This document shows, in pieces, positions 1 through 6,246 of a stretch of 18,746 nucleotides of DNA. Within the stretch, counting starts at the first letter, position 1. Every line of letters starts with the position of its first letter. Below the pieces are notes generated by a model, which did not search any database, was not told the origin of the DNA, and saw only the letters and a list, made by a program, of their open reading frames with translations. The position numbers were made by a program, and so were the translations under genes. Source of the stretch: Spirochaetia bacterium UBA5550 (GTDB taxonomy: Bacteria > Spirochaetota > UBA4802 > UBA5550). The stretch covers positions 13,427-32,172 of the forward strand of contig DINC01000073.1 in assembly GCA_002425885.1 (NCBI GenBank). Direction: 5' to 3'.

Positions 1-70
1 GATTTATACTCAATTTTACGACAGAACAATTTAACAACCGGCAGGATTAAAAAAAACCAGGAGTTAATCT

Positions 71-1858
71 ATGAAAACTGAATTCACACCGGAACTGTTT
101 CTTTCCATTTCTGAAGAATGGAATAACATACTCAAGTCAGGAAAGGATATTGAAGAGATAAGAATTGATCTGCTGCATCATATAAATCACAGGCAGTTTT
201 TTACATATTCAGAAAAAGATCCCTCCATGCATGATCTGGATCTTGTCATTATCCGTGATTGCGCACGAGCCTGGAGAGGAATACTCCATCCGCGCAGCGA
301 GCATCTTGCCGGATTCAGTGTTCTGAAGGAACTTATAAATGCCGCGAACAGTAAACCTGACCCGGAACTTTCAGAGGATTTCTGGGGAGAGGTATGTCAC
401 CTGCTAAGAGGTATTGAAGGGAAATTCAGACAGCATGAAAACTCAGAATTTACATTTGCCGATACAAGCGATCTTAAAGGGCGCGACGCGGCGCAGGTAC
501 GTTCAGATGAGCTGGATATGATTCATGATTATCTTGGAGAAAAGATATCAAAGTATAAATCAGGCCTTGATGAGGATGTAAAAGAAAAAAGGAAAAGCAA
601 GGTAAAAAAAATTCTCAGTTTCACCAATTCTGATGAATCAAACTGGAATGACTGGCACTGGCAGCTTCAGCATATTGCCAGGGATGAAAAAACTCTGAGC
701 GGATATGCCGATCTTTCAACAGAAGAGATTGAACACATTAAAAAAGTTAACGAGACTGGAATTCCCTTCGGAGTTACACCTTACTACGCATCACTTTTTT
801 TTGAACCAGGCTATGGTGAGGACAGGTCTGTACGGGCACAGGTGCTATTCCCTGAAAACTATATCAATTCATTCCAGGGGAGCGGCCGTGAGAATTACGT
901 TAATGACTTCATGCTGGAACACGACACTTCACCTGTTAACCTGATCACAAGACGTTACCCCGGCATAGTAATTCTTAAACCATACAATTCATGTCCGCAG
1001 ATATGCGTATACTGCCAGAGAAACTGGGAAATCAAGGGGCCCCTTGAAGACGGTGCCATGGCTGCTGAAAAAGATCTCAGTGCGGCAATTGACTGGATCA
1101 AAAAACATGACTCTATAACTGAAGTTCTTATAACCGGCGGTGACCCCTTCGTAATGTCTGACGAGCGCATTAAAGACATACTGGAAAAACTTTCGCAGAT
1201 AGATCACATTGAAAGAATCCGTATAGGATCACGAACACCCGTGACTCTCCCCATGAGATTCACTGACACTCTCTGTGATATTCTTGCATCATACAGAATC
1301 CCGGGCAGAAGAGAGATAGCTCTTATGACACACATACAGCACCCCTATGAGGTAACTCCGGACTTTGCGAAAGCTATTGAAAAGATAAAAAACCGCGGAA
1401 TATCGGTGTATAATCAGATGGTTTTCACATTTTTTATTTCACGCCGGTTTGAAGCTGTCCGATTACGAAGTCTCATCAGACTCTGCGGAGTTGACCCATA
1501 TTATTCATTCTACCCCAAGGGGAAACTCGAAACAGCCGATTACCGGGTGCCTATCGCCAGGCTCCTCCAGGAACAGAAAGAGGAATCAAGACTGATGCCC
1601 GGACTTTCAAGAACAGATGAACCTGTGTACAATGTTCCGGGATTGGGTAAAAATAATCTTAATGCATGGCAGCACAGGGACTTTATATCAATAAAAAAAG
1701 ACGGATCACGCATATATGAATTTCATCCATGGGAAAAAAAGATTGCCGATCAGAAAACATACGTAGGCACTGATGTTCCCATCCTTGACTACCTGAAAAG
1801 GCTTGAGTCTGTCGGAGAAACAAAAGCGGATTACGAAAGTATATGGTATTACTTTTAA
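71..1858 (+). CDS. KamA-family radical SAM protein (lysine 2,3-aminomutase-like), long form
   Basis: A 595-residue protein whose C-terminal two thirds follow the lysine 2,3-aminomutase fold. Visible landmarks are WNDWHWQL (191-199), a radical-SAM cluster motif CPQICVYC (C308, C312, C315, spacing CxxxCxxC), the SAM-contacting TGGDP (355-359) and THIQHPYEVTP (420-430). PGLGK (523-527) sits where the family carries its PLP-lysine loop PGGGGK, so K527 is the likely PLP lysine. Family knowledge: 4Fe-4S, SAM and PLP act together to move an amino group by a radical route. The substrate cannot be read here. Classical KamA is about 420 residues; this one has roughly 180 extra N-terminal residues without recognised motifs and a highly charged patch near 165-180. 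The start is supported by CAGGAG about 8 bases upstream. The family call is firm, the reaction is not. It appears to be transcribed alone; the next gene has its own promoter. Confidence 0.85.
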   Translation: MKTEFTPELFLSISEEWNNILKSGKDIEEIRIDLLHHINHRQFFTYSEKDPSMHDLDLVIIRDCARAWRGILHPRSEHLAGFSVLKELINAANSKPDPELSEDFWGEVCHLLRGIEGKFRQHENSEFTFADTSDLKGRDAAQVRSDELDMIHDYLGEKISKYKSGLDEDVKEKRKSKVKKILSFTNSDESNWNDWHWQLQHIARDEKTLSGYADLSTEEIEHIKKVNETGIPFGVTPYYASLFFEPGYGEDRSVRAQVLFPENYINSFQGSGRENYVNDFMLEHDTSPVNLITRRYPGIVILKPYNSCPQICVYCQRNWEIKGPLEDGAMAAEKDLSAAIDWIKKHDSITEVLITGGDPFVMSDERIKDILEKLSQIDHIERIRIGSRTPVTLPMRFTDTLCDILASYRIPGRREIALMTHIQHPYEVTPDFAKAIEKIKNRGISVYNQMVFTFFISRRFEAVRLRSLIRLCGVDPYYSFYPKGKLETADYRVPIARLLQEQKEESRLMPGLSRTDEPVYNVPGLGKNNLNAWQHRDFISIKKDGSRIYEFHPWEKKIADQKTYVGTDVPILDYLKRLESVGETKADYESIWYYF

Positions 1859-1924
1859 TATAACGGAATTCATTCTGTTAATGAAAAACTGAAAATTCAG
1901 ATTCAGAAGGATCATGAAAACCGG

Positions 1925-1953
1925 TTGACCTGAAGGTCGAAGAATCTTATAAT
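1925..1953 (+). promoter_or_regulatory. Sigma-70-type promoter of the bacteriohemerythrin gene
   Basis: TTGACC at 1925-1930, a 17-base spacer and a perfect TATAAT at 1948-1953 put the transcription start near 1960, leaving a leader of about 20 bases with GGAG at 1971-1974 before the ATG at 1982. A short dyad, GACCT-ga-AGGTC (1928-1939), overlaps the -35 box and could be an operator. Confidence 0.7.
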
Positions 1954-1981
1954 TTACTGCAAAACTGATCGGAGTACAGAT

Positions 1982-2395
1982 ATGATATCAATATCATGGA
2001 GTGATAAATTTTCAATCGGCGTAGAAATGATAGATGAGCAGCATAAACAACTATTCAATCTTATAAATGAACTGAACTCTAATATCTCCGGTAATTCCTC
2101 TAAACAGATTATTGCATCTTCTCTTGATGCCCTGATATCATATACCGGATATCATTTCAGGGAGGAGGAGGATTATATGTTTAATGTCTCTTACCCGAGA
2201 TTTGAGCAGCATAAGGTTCTTCACGAAAATCTTAAAGAGCAGGTAATCAATTTTAAAAAAGAATTCCAGGAAGGGGGGGATGATCCGGAGAGGTTCCTTG
2301 ACTTTCTTTACGACTGGCTCACTAAACATATAATGGAGCAGGACAAAAAGATCGGCAAGTTTATGGATTTGGCAGTACTCAGGCCGATAATGTGA
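1982..2395 (+). CDS. Bacteriohemerythrin, single-domain O2-binding di-iron protein
   Basis: A 137-residue single-domain hemerythrin, the normal family length. All seven iron ligands of the di-iron site are present: H21, H58 and E62 (HxxxE), H77 and H81 (HxxxH), H116 and D121 (HxxxxD). The protein has no signal peptide or fused domain, so it is a cytoplasmic O2 binder. Family members deliver or buffer O2 or protect anaerobes and microaerophiles from it, and some react with NO. The gene has its own near-consensus promoter and a strong hairpin terminator, so it is monocistronic. Its neighbours do not point to a specific partner. A fused chemoreceptor or signalling role is excluded by the short length. 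Confidence 0.93.
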   Translation: MISISWSDKFSIGVEMIDEQHKQLFNLINELNSNISGNSSKQIIASSLDALISYTGYHFREEEDYMFNVSYPRFEQHKVLHENLKEQVINFKKEFQEGGDDPERFLDFLYDWLTKHIMEQDKKIGKFMDLAVLRPIM

Positions 2396-2399
2396 GAAT

Positions 2400-2437
2400 A
2401 GCTTTCATATTATACCCTCAACATGAAAGCTTTTTTT
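2400..2437 (+). terminator. Rho-independent terminator after the bacteriohemerythrin gene
   Basis: AGCTTTCAT (2400-2408) pairs perfectly with ATGAAAGCT (2423-2431) and runs into seven T residues on the plus strand. It begins four bases after the stop codon and lies before the convergent regulator gene, whose strand shows no matching U-run. Confidence 0.8.
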
Positions 2438-2443
2438 AATGAT

Positions 2444-3985
2444 TTATTCTTCATCATTATTCCTGAAAAGCCTGTAGTCTATACCGTATTTTGACATTTT
2501 ATAACCGAGAATCCTCTTTGTCGTACCAAGTTCCTTTGCTGAGCGGGAGATATTCCCTTTCGATGCTTTCATACTGTCGATTATAATCTCCCTCTCGAAC
2601 TGTTCAGTCCGTTCTTCGAGAGTTCCGCCGCTCCCTGCGCTTCCTGCTTTCTGAAGTGACGGCGGCAGATGAAAGCTGCGTATTGTATCCTCTGTGCAGA
2701 GTATAACGCTCCTCTCGACGCAGTTTTCCAGTTCCCTCACATTTCCCGGCCAGTGATAACTGACAAGAAGATCTATCGCATCTGTGCTGATCCTCTTTAT
2801 GCTTTTATCCATTTTTGTAGAATAGAATTCAAGAAAATGATCTGCCAGGAGCATAATATCAGCTTTTCGATCACGCAATGGCGGAGATAGAAGCGGAAAA
2901 ACATTGAGCCTATAGAAGAGGTCGCTCCTGAATGTACCCTCAGAAACCTTTTTCTCAAGGTCATGATGTGTTGCAGCTATTACTCTTACATCAAGAGGAA
3001 TAGTTTCATTCCCCCCGATCCTTTCAATTGTCCTGTTCTGAAGCACACGCAGGAGATGAACCTGAAGATGAAGATCGAGGTCACCGATTTCATCGATAAA
3101 AATCGTACCACCTTCTGCCATTTCAAAACGCCCTTTCCGGCTTTTATCAGCACCGGTAAAAGCCCCCTTCTCATAACCGAAAAGCTCCGATTCAATTAAT
3201 GTTTTGGGCAGTGAGGCAATATTAACTTTAATATACGGTTTTCCGGTTCTCCTGCTGTTTTCATAAATTGCATCAGCTATAAGCTCCTTCCCTGTACCAC
3301 TCTCTCCTGAAATAAGAACAGTTGAGTCTGTTCCCGCTACAAGAAGTATATTTTCGTAAAGATCGCGTATCTCACGTGATTTGCCGATTATTTTAACAGG
3401 AAGAGTACTTGCCTCAATCTTCCGGCGGAGTTCATCATTCTCAAGGCTCAGCCGTTTCTCTCTGGCAAGAATCTCCATCCTGCTGTTAACAGCCTGCGAT
3501 ATCATTATAGATATAGTAGTAAGCATGTGAAACTCCTCGGCTACGTCACGCCCGGAGTTATTAATTATATCAACGGATATTGCGCCTATTACATTATTAT
3601 TAATAATAATCGGTATACAAATGAAAGATATTCTGTGTGTAAATATATTGCGGTTTGCACCTGTGCGGTTGAGGAAGCGTGGTTCATTTCTTATATCCGG
3701 TATAACTATTGGAGCTCCGGTCTGCACTACAGTTCCGATTATACCTTCACCGGGCCGGTAGACGCCGCGTTCAACCTCCTCCCCTGTATATCCGTAGTGA
3801 ATATCAACTGATATTTCACCGGCATCCTTGTGATATATGCTTATCATACCGCGTTCAATACTGTAGTACGAAACTATAATATTAAAAACATTATTGAGCA
3901 GCACATTTATATCCTTATTACCGGTGATAAACTCTTTGCCTATGGCTTCGAGTAATCCGCTTTCCCTGTTTCCGCCGAAATCCAT
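2444..3985 (-). CDS. Sigma-54-dependent activator with GAF sensor domain (NifA-like architecture)
   Basis: A 513-residue bacterial enhancer-binding protein. A GAF domain (about 20-165) is followed by a short coiled linker (170-192) and the AAA+ domain: Walker A GESGTGKE (227-234), the sigma-54-contacting loop GAFTGA (274-279), Walker B GGTIFIDE (292-299) and WPGNVREL (412-419). A Fis-type helix-turn-helix lies near 478-498. ATP hydrolysis by this class opens sigma-54 promoters from distant enhancers. The GAF-AAA-Fis order is that of NifA, but many other regulators share it. The extra cysteine motif of oxygen-sensitive NifA proteins is absent; only C422 and C430 occur near the domain junction. 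It lies just downstream of the amtB/P-II operon, which has a -24/-12 promoter, so it may activate that operon; that link is inferred. The start is preceded by AGGA. No nif genes lie in the window. Confidence 0.9.
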   Translation of the reverse strand: MDFGGNRESGLLEAIGKEFITGNKDINVLLNNVFNIIVSYYSIERGMISIYHKDAGEISVDIHYGYTGEEVERGVYRPGEGIIGTVVQTGAPIVIPDIRNEPRFLNRTGANRNIFTHRISFICIPIIINNNVIGAISVDIINNSGRDVAEEFHMLTTISIMISQAVNSRMEILAREKRLSLENDELRRKIEASTLPVKIIGKSREIRDLYENILLVAGTDSTVLISGESGTGKELIADAIYENSRRTGKPYIKVNIASLPKTLIESELFGYEKGAFTGADKSRKGRFEMAEGGTIFIDEIGDLDLHLQVHLLRVLQNRTIERIGGNETIPLDVRVIAATHHDLEKKVSEGTFRSDLFYRLNVFPLLSPPLRDRKADIMLLADHFLEFYSTKMDKSIKRISTDAIDLLVSYHWPGNVRELENCVERSVILCTEDTIRSFHLPPSLQKAGSAGSGGTLEERTEQFEREIIIDSMKASKGNISRSAKELGTTKRILGYKMSKYGIDYRLFRNNDEE

Positions 3986-4090
3986 TAAACTTTCCTCGTA
4001 AGCGTAATGAACTATTTTGCCGGTTTTATACCTAATATTTTTTTTTTAGCAGGCTTACTTTAATAATAATTTAACACTTTTGTAATTTTC

Positions 4091-4112
4091 GGGGGGATTG
4101 TGACATCCCCCC
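4091..4112 (-). terminator. Strong hairpin downstream of the P-II gene, probable terminator
   Basis: GGGGGGAT (4091-4098) and ATCCCCCC (4105-4112) form a perfect 8-bp stem with a 6-base loop, 33 bases past the stop of the P-II gene. The minus strand lacks a true U-run after it (GAAAATTAC), so termination could be partial, letting some transcript read into the sigma-54 activator gene. Confidence 0.45.
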
Positions 4113-4144
4113 GTTTATTAATTCAACAAAATACTGTATGATTA

Positions 4145-4486
4145 TCAGCCTATGGCTTCATGCCCCTCCTCTTCAGTTCTGATCCTGATGCATTTTTCCA
4201 GATTTGTAACAAAAATCTTCCCGTCACCAATTACCCCTGTTTTAGCACCTCTGATAATTGCTTTGATTGTTGTTTCAACAAAATCATCATTAACCGCTAT
4301 TTCAAGCCTTACCTTTTTCAGAAGGTTAACCTCCATCTCAACGCCCCTGTAGGTTTCATGGTAACCTCCCTGCTGCCCGCACCCGAGAGAGTTTGTTATT
4401 GACATCTTCTTCACATCCGCCTCAAACAGTGCCTGTTTTACATCATTGAGTTTTTCCGGTTTAATATATGCTGTTATAAGTTTCAT
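4145..4486 (-). CDS. P-II family nitrogen regulatory protein (GlnB/GlnK type) without the uridylylation tyrosine
   Basis: A 113-residue P-II protein, close to the 112 residues of E. coli GlnB/GlnK and collinear with it without gaps by eye. Conserved parts include YIKPEKL near the N terminus, the T-loop (about 37-55) with ETYRGVE, the B-loop with [11 protein letters not shown], and the C-loop IRIRT. P-II trimers bind ATP, ADP and 2-oxoglutarate and control AmtB and nitrogen enzymes. Y46 is kept, but position 51, the GlnD target tyrosine, is Met; its codon is ATG (4336-4334). Covalent uridylylation or adenylylation at that site is therefore not possible. It follows amtB by 16 bases, with AGGAGG partly inside that gap, so translation is probably coupled. 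The pairing with amtB argues for a GlnK-like role, although gene order is the reverse of E. coli glnK-amtB. Confidence 0.93.
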   Translation of the reverse strand: MKLITAYIKPEKLNDVKQALFEADVKKMSITNSLGCGQQGGYHETYRGVEMEVNLLKKVRLEIAVNDDFVETTIKAIIRGAKTGVIGDGKIFVTNLEKCIRIRTEEEGHEAIG

Positions 4487-4502
4487 TATAATCCTCCTTC
4501 AC

Positions 4503-5897
4503 TTACTGGTTGGTGAAGATCTGGAAACCATGATAAGCTTCCATACCGTGTTCATCAATATCAAGTCCCCTTAACTCCTCTTCCTTACTTACCCTGATAC
4601 CTATAATCACATCTATCAGTTTAAAGAGAATAAGGCCTATCCCGAATGCCCAGATAAAAGCAGCTCCCGCTCCGATTAGCTGGCTGATAAGCTGATTTAC
4701 TCCGCCGCCGTAGAGGAGGCCTGTACTCACATCCGCTTTCCCCAGAACTTTCTCTGCATTGAAAAGTCCGCAAGCCAGAGTTCCCCATAATCCGCAGACT
4801 CCATGTACGCTCACTGCACCAACCGGATCATCGATCTTAAGAAATTTATCGATGAAAATAACACTGAACACAACCAGAACACCTGAAACTGTACCTATGG
4901 CGAGCGCTCCACCCGGAGTTACAGTATAACACCCCGCAGTAATACCTACAAGCCCTGCAAGCGCGCCATTTAATGCCATTGAAGCATCAGGCTTTTTAAA
5001 AAGAACCCATGCCGTACCCATTGCGCATATGGCTCCCGCAACAGCAGAAAGATTAGTAGTCATTGCAACACGCCCGATCTCTCCGTTACCAATAGTTGTT
5101 GATCCGGGATTAAAACCGAACCATCCCATCCAGAGTATAAAAACACCAAGTGCCGCAAGAGTTATGTTGTGACCCGGAATAGCTTTCGGTGTTCCGTCAG
5201 GAGCGTATTTGCCGAGCCTGGGGCCTACTATAATCGCTCCGGCAAGTGCAAGCCATCCTCCGATTGAGTGAACAACTGTTGAGCCTGCAAAATCACAGAA
5301 AGCCCCGGTTGAAAGATTCTGCAGCCAGCCGGTTCCTTCACTACTGAACAGCGAACCCCATGCCCATTTTCCGAATATCGGATAGATAAAAAGGCAGATC
5401 ATAACACAATATACCAGGTACGCTGAAAACTTAGTCCTCTCAGCCATAGCTCCCGAAACAATTGTTGCCGCTGTTGCAGCGAAAACAGTCTGGAAAATCA
5501 TAAATGTCCATCCCCATTCAGTTCCGTCACCTGTGCCGATAATACCTTTCATAAAAAACAGGTCCGTTCCGATTATTCCGGCTTTACTTGCACCGAACAT
5601 TAAGCCGAACCCCACTGTGTAAAACGCGATTGATCCAATCGAAAAATCCATAAGATTTTTCATAAGAATATTTACCGAGTTTTTTGATCTGGTGAAACCT
5701 GTTTCAACCATTGCAAAACCGGCCTGCATCCAGAAAACAAGAATTGCAGCAACCAGTGTCCATACAATATTGATATTAGCTGTAATAGCATCGATATCCG
5801 ATTTTGTAACTGATGCAGCCGCTTCCTCCGCCATAAGTCCTTTGATTGATAAAAGGACAAAAAAAAGTAGTGTGAGCAATCCTTTGAATGATCGCAT
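4503..5897 (-). CDS. amtB: AmtB-type ammonium transporter
   Basis: A 464-residue Amt/Mep/Rh channel that moves ammonium across the inner membrane. The first 24 or so residues look like a cleavable signal peptide, as in E. coli AmtB, and about eleven membrane segments follow. Landmarks: the twin pore histidines H210 (TVVHSIGGW) and H365 (VHGVCGLWG), D202 in DFAGSTVVH, a gating phenylalanine F139 before IVSGAMAER, and GWFGFNPGS (258-266). The cytoplasmic tail keeps the P-II docking and gating segment, with RVSKEEELRGLDIDEHG and AYHGF. Translation starts at an ATG preceded by GGAGG. It is the first gene of an operon with the P-II gene and sits behind a -24/-12 promoter, which fits induction under nitrogen limitation. 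Confidence 0.96.
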   Translation of the reverse strand: MRSFKGLLTLLFFVLLSIKGLMAEEAAASVTKSDIDAITANINIVWTLVAAILVFWMQAGFAMVETGFTRSKNSVNILMKNLMDFSIGSIAFYTVGFGLMFGASKAGIIGTDLFFMKGIIGTGDGTEWGWTFMIFQTVFAATAATIVSGAMAERTKFSAYLVYCVMICLFIYPIFGKWAWGSLFSSEGTGWLQNLSTGAFCDFAGSTVVHSIGGWLALAGAIIVGPRLGKYAPDGTPKAIPGHNITLAALGVFILWMGWFGFNPGSTTIGNGEIGRVAMTTNLSAVAGAICAMGTAWVLFKKPDASMALNGALAGLVGITAGCYTVTPGGALAIGTVSGVLVVFSVIFIDKFLKIDDPVGAVSVHGVCGLWGTLACGLFNAEKVLGKADVSTGLLYGGGVNQLISQLIGAGAAFIWAFGIGLILFKLIDVIIGIRVSKEEELRGLDIDEHGMEAYHGFQIFTNQ

Positions 5898-5934
5898 ATA
5901 AACCTCCGATTATCTGTTATACGAATATTTATAA

Positions 5935-5950
5935 TGCATTTATCATGCCA
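5935..5950 (-). promoter_or_regulatory. Sigma-54 (-24/-12) promoter of the amtB/P-II operon
   Basis: Read on the minus strand, TGGCATGATAAATGCA carries the GG of the -24 element and the GC of the -12 element exactly ten bases apart, the defining spacing. Transcription would start near 5924, giving a leader of about 27 bases to the amtB ATG, with GGAGG inside it. Confidence 0.75.
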
Positions 5951-5991
5951 GATTTTACAACGGAACCGAAGCCGGTTTAGAATCAGATAAA

Positions 5992-6136
5992 GTTAACACC
6001 AGCTTAACAAAGAGTGGTGATCATTGATTTGATAACAGCAAAATTAAGCTGTTATATTTTTCTGAAGGTGCGTGTTTCTGAAGATATAAAAGTATTCTAT
6101 ACAATGAAGATACAATCCTGTAACAATCATCTGTTA
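5992..6136 (-). promoter_or_regulatory. Candidate enhancer region with three dyads upstream of amtB
   Basis: The divergent interval between amtB and the next gene (5898-6246) has no gene but holds three inverted repeats. The best is ATAACAGC-8-GCTGTTAT (6032-6055), at about -108 to -131 from the predicted sigma-54 start, the usual place for an activator site. Weaker ones are GTTAA-7-TTAAC (5992-6008) and TAACA-6-TGTTA (6121-6136). The middle dyad is followed by ATTTTT on the plus strand and could also be a hairpin, but no gene precedes it on that strand. Confidence 0.45.
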
Positions 6137-6148
6137 AATAAAACAATT

Positions 6149-6176
6149 TTGTATAACTCCTGCATGAGCAATACAA
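6149..6176. repeat. Inverted repeat TTGTAT-16-ATACAA upstream of the YihY-propeller gene
   Basis: Two perfect 6-base half-sites separated by 16 bases lie about 70-100 bases before the start codon of the YihY-like gene, just upstream of a TTGACA box. It could be an operator for that gene; the protein that would bind is unknown. Confidence 0.3.
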
Positions 6177-6186
6177 ATATTTATAC

Positions 6187-6220
6187 TTGACATGGCATAT
6201 AAATTCCACTTAATTATAAT
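6187..6220 (+). promoter_or_regulatory. Possible promoter of the YihY-propeller gene
   Basis: A perfect -35 box TTGACA (6187-6192) and a perfect -10 box TATAAT (6215-6220) are present, but 22 bases apart, too far to work as a pair. Either TTGACA acts with TAATTA at 18 bases, or TATAAT acts with a poor -35. AGGAG at 6234-6238 precedes the ATG at 6247. Confidence 0.4.
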
Positions 6221-6246
6221 CAAGTCCACTGTCAGGAGAACCACAC

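Noticed and set aside
2444..3985. Naming the sigma-54 activator nifA
   Set aside because: GAF-AAA-Fis architecture is shared by many regulators, the oxygen-sensing cysteine motif is absent and no nitrogenase gene is in the window.
6032..6060. ATAACAGC/GCTGTTAT hairpin with following T residues as a terminator of a small RNA
   Set aside because: No promoter or gene was found upstream on the plus strand; its distance from the sigma-54 promoter fits an activator site better.
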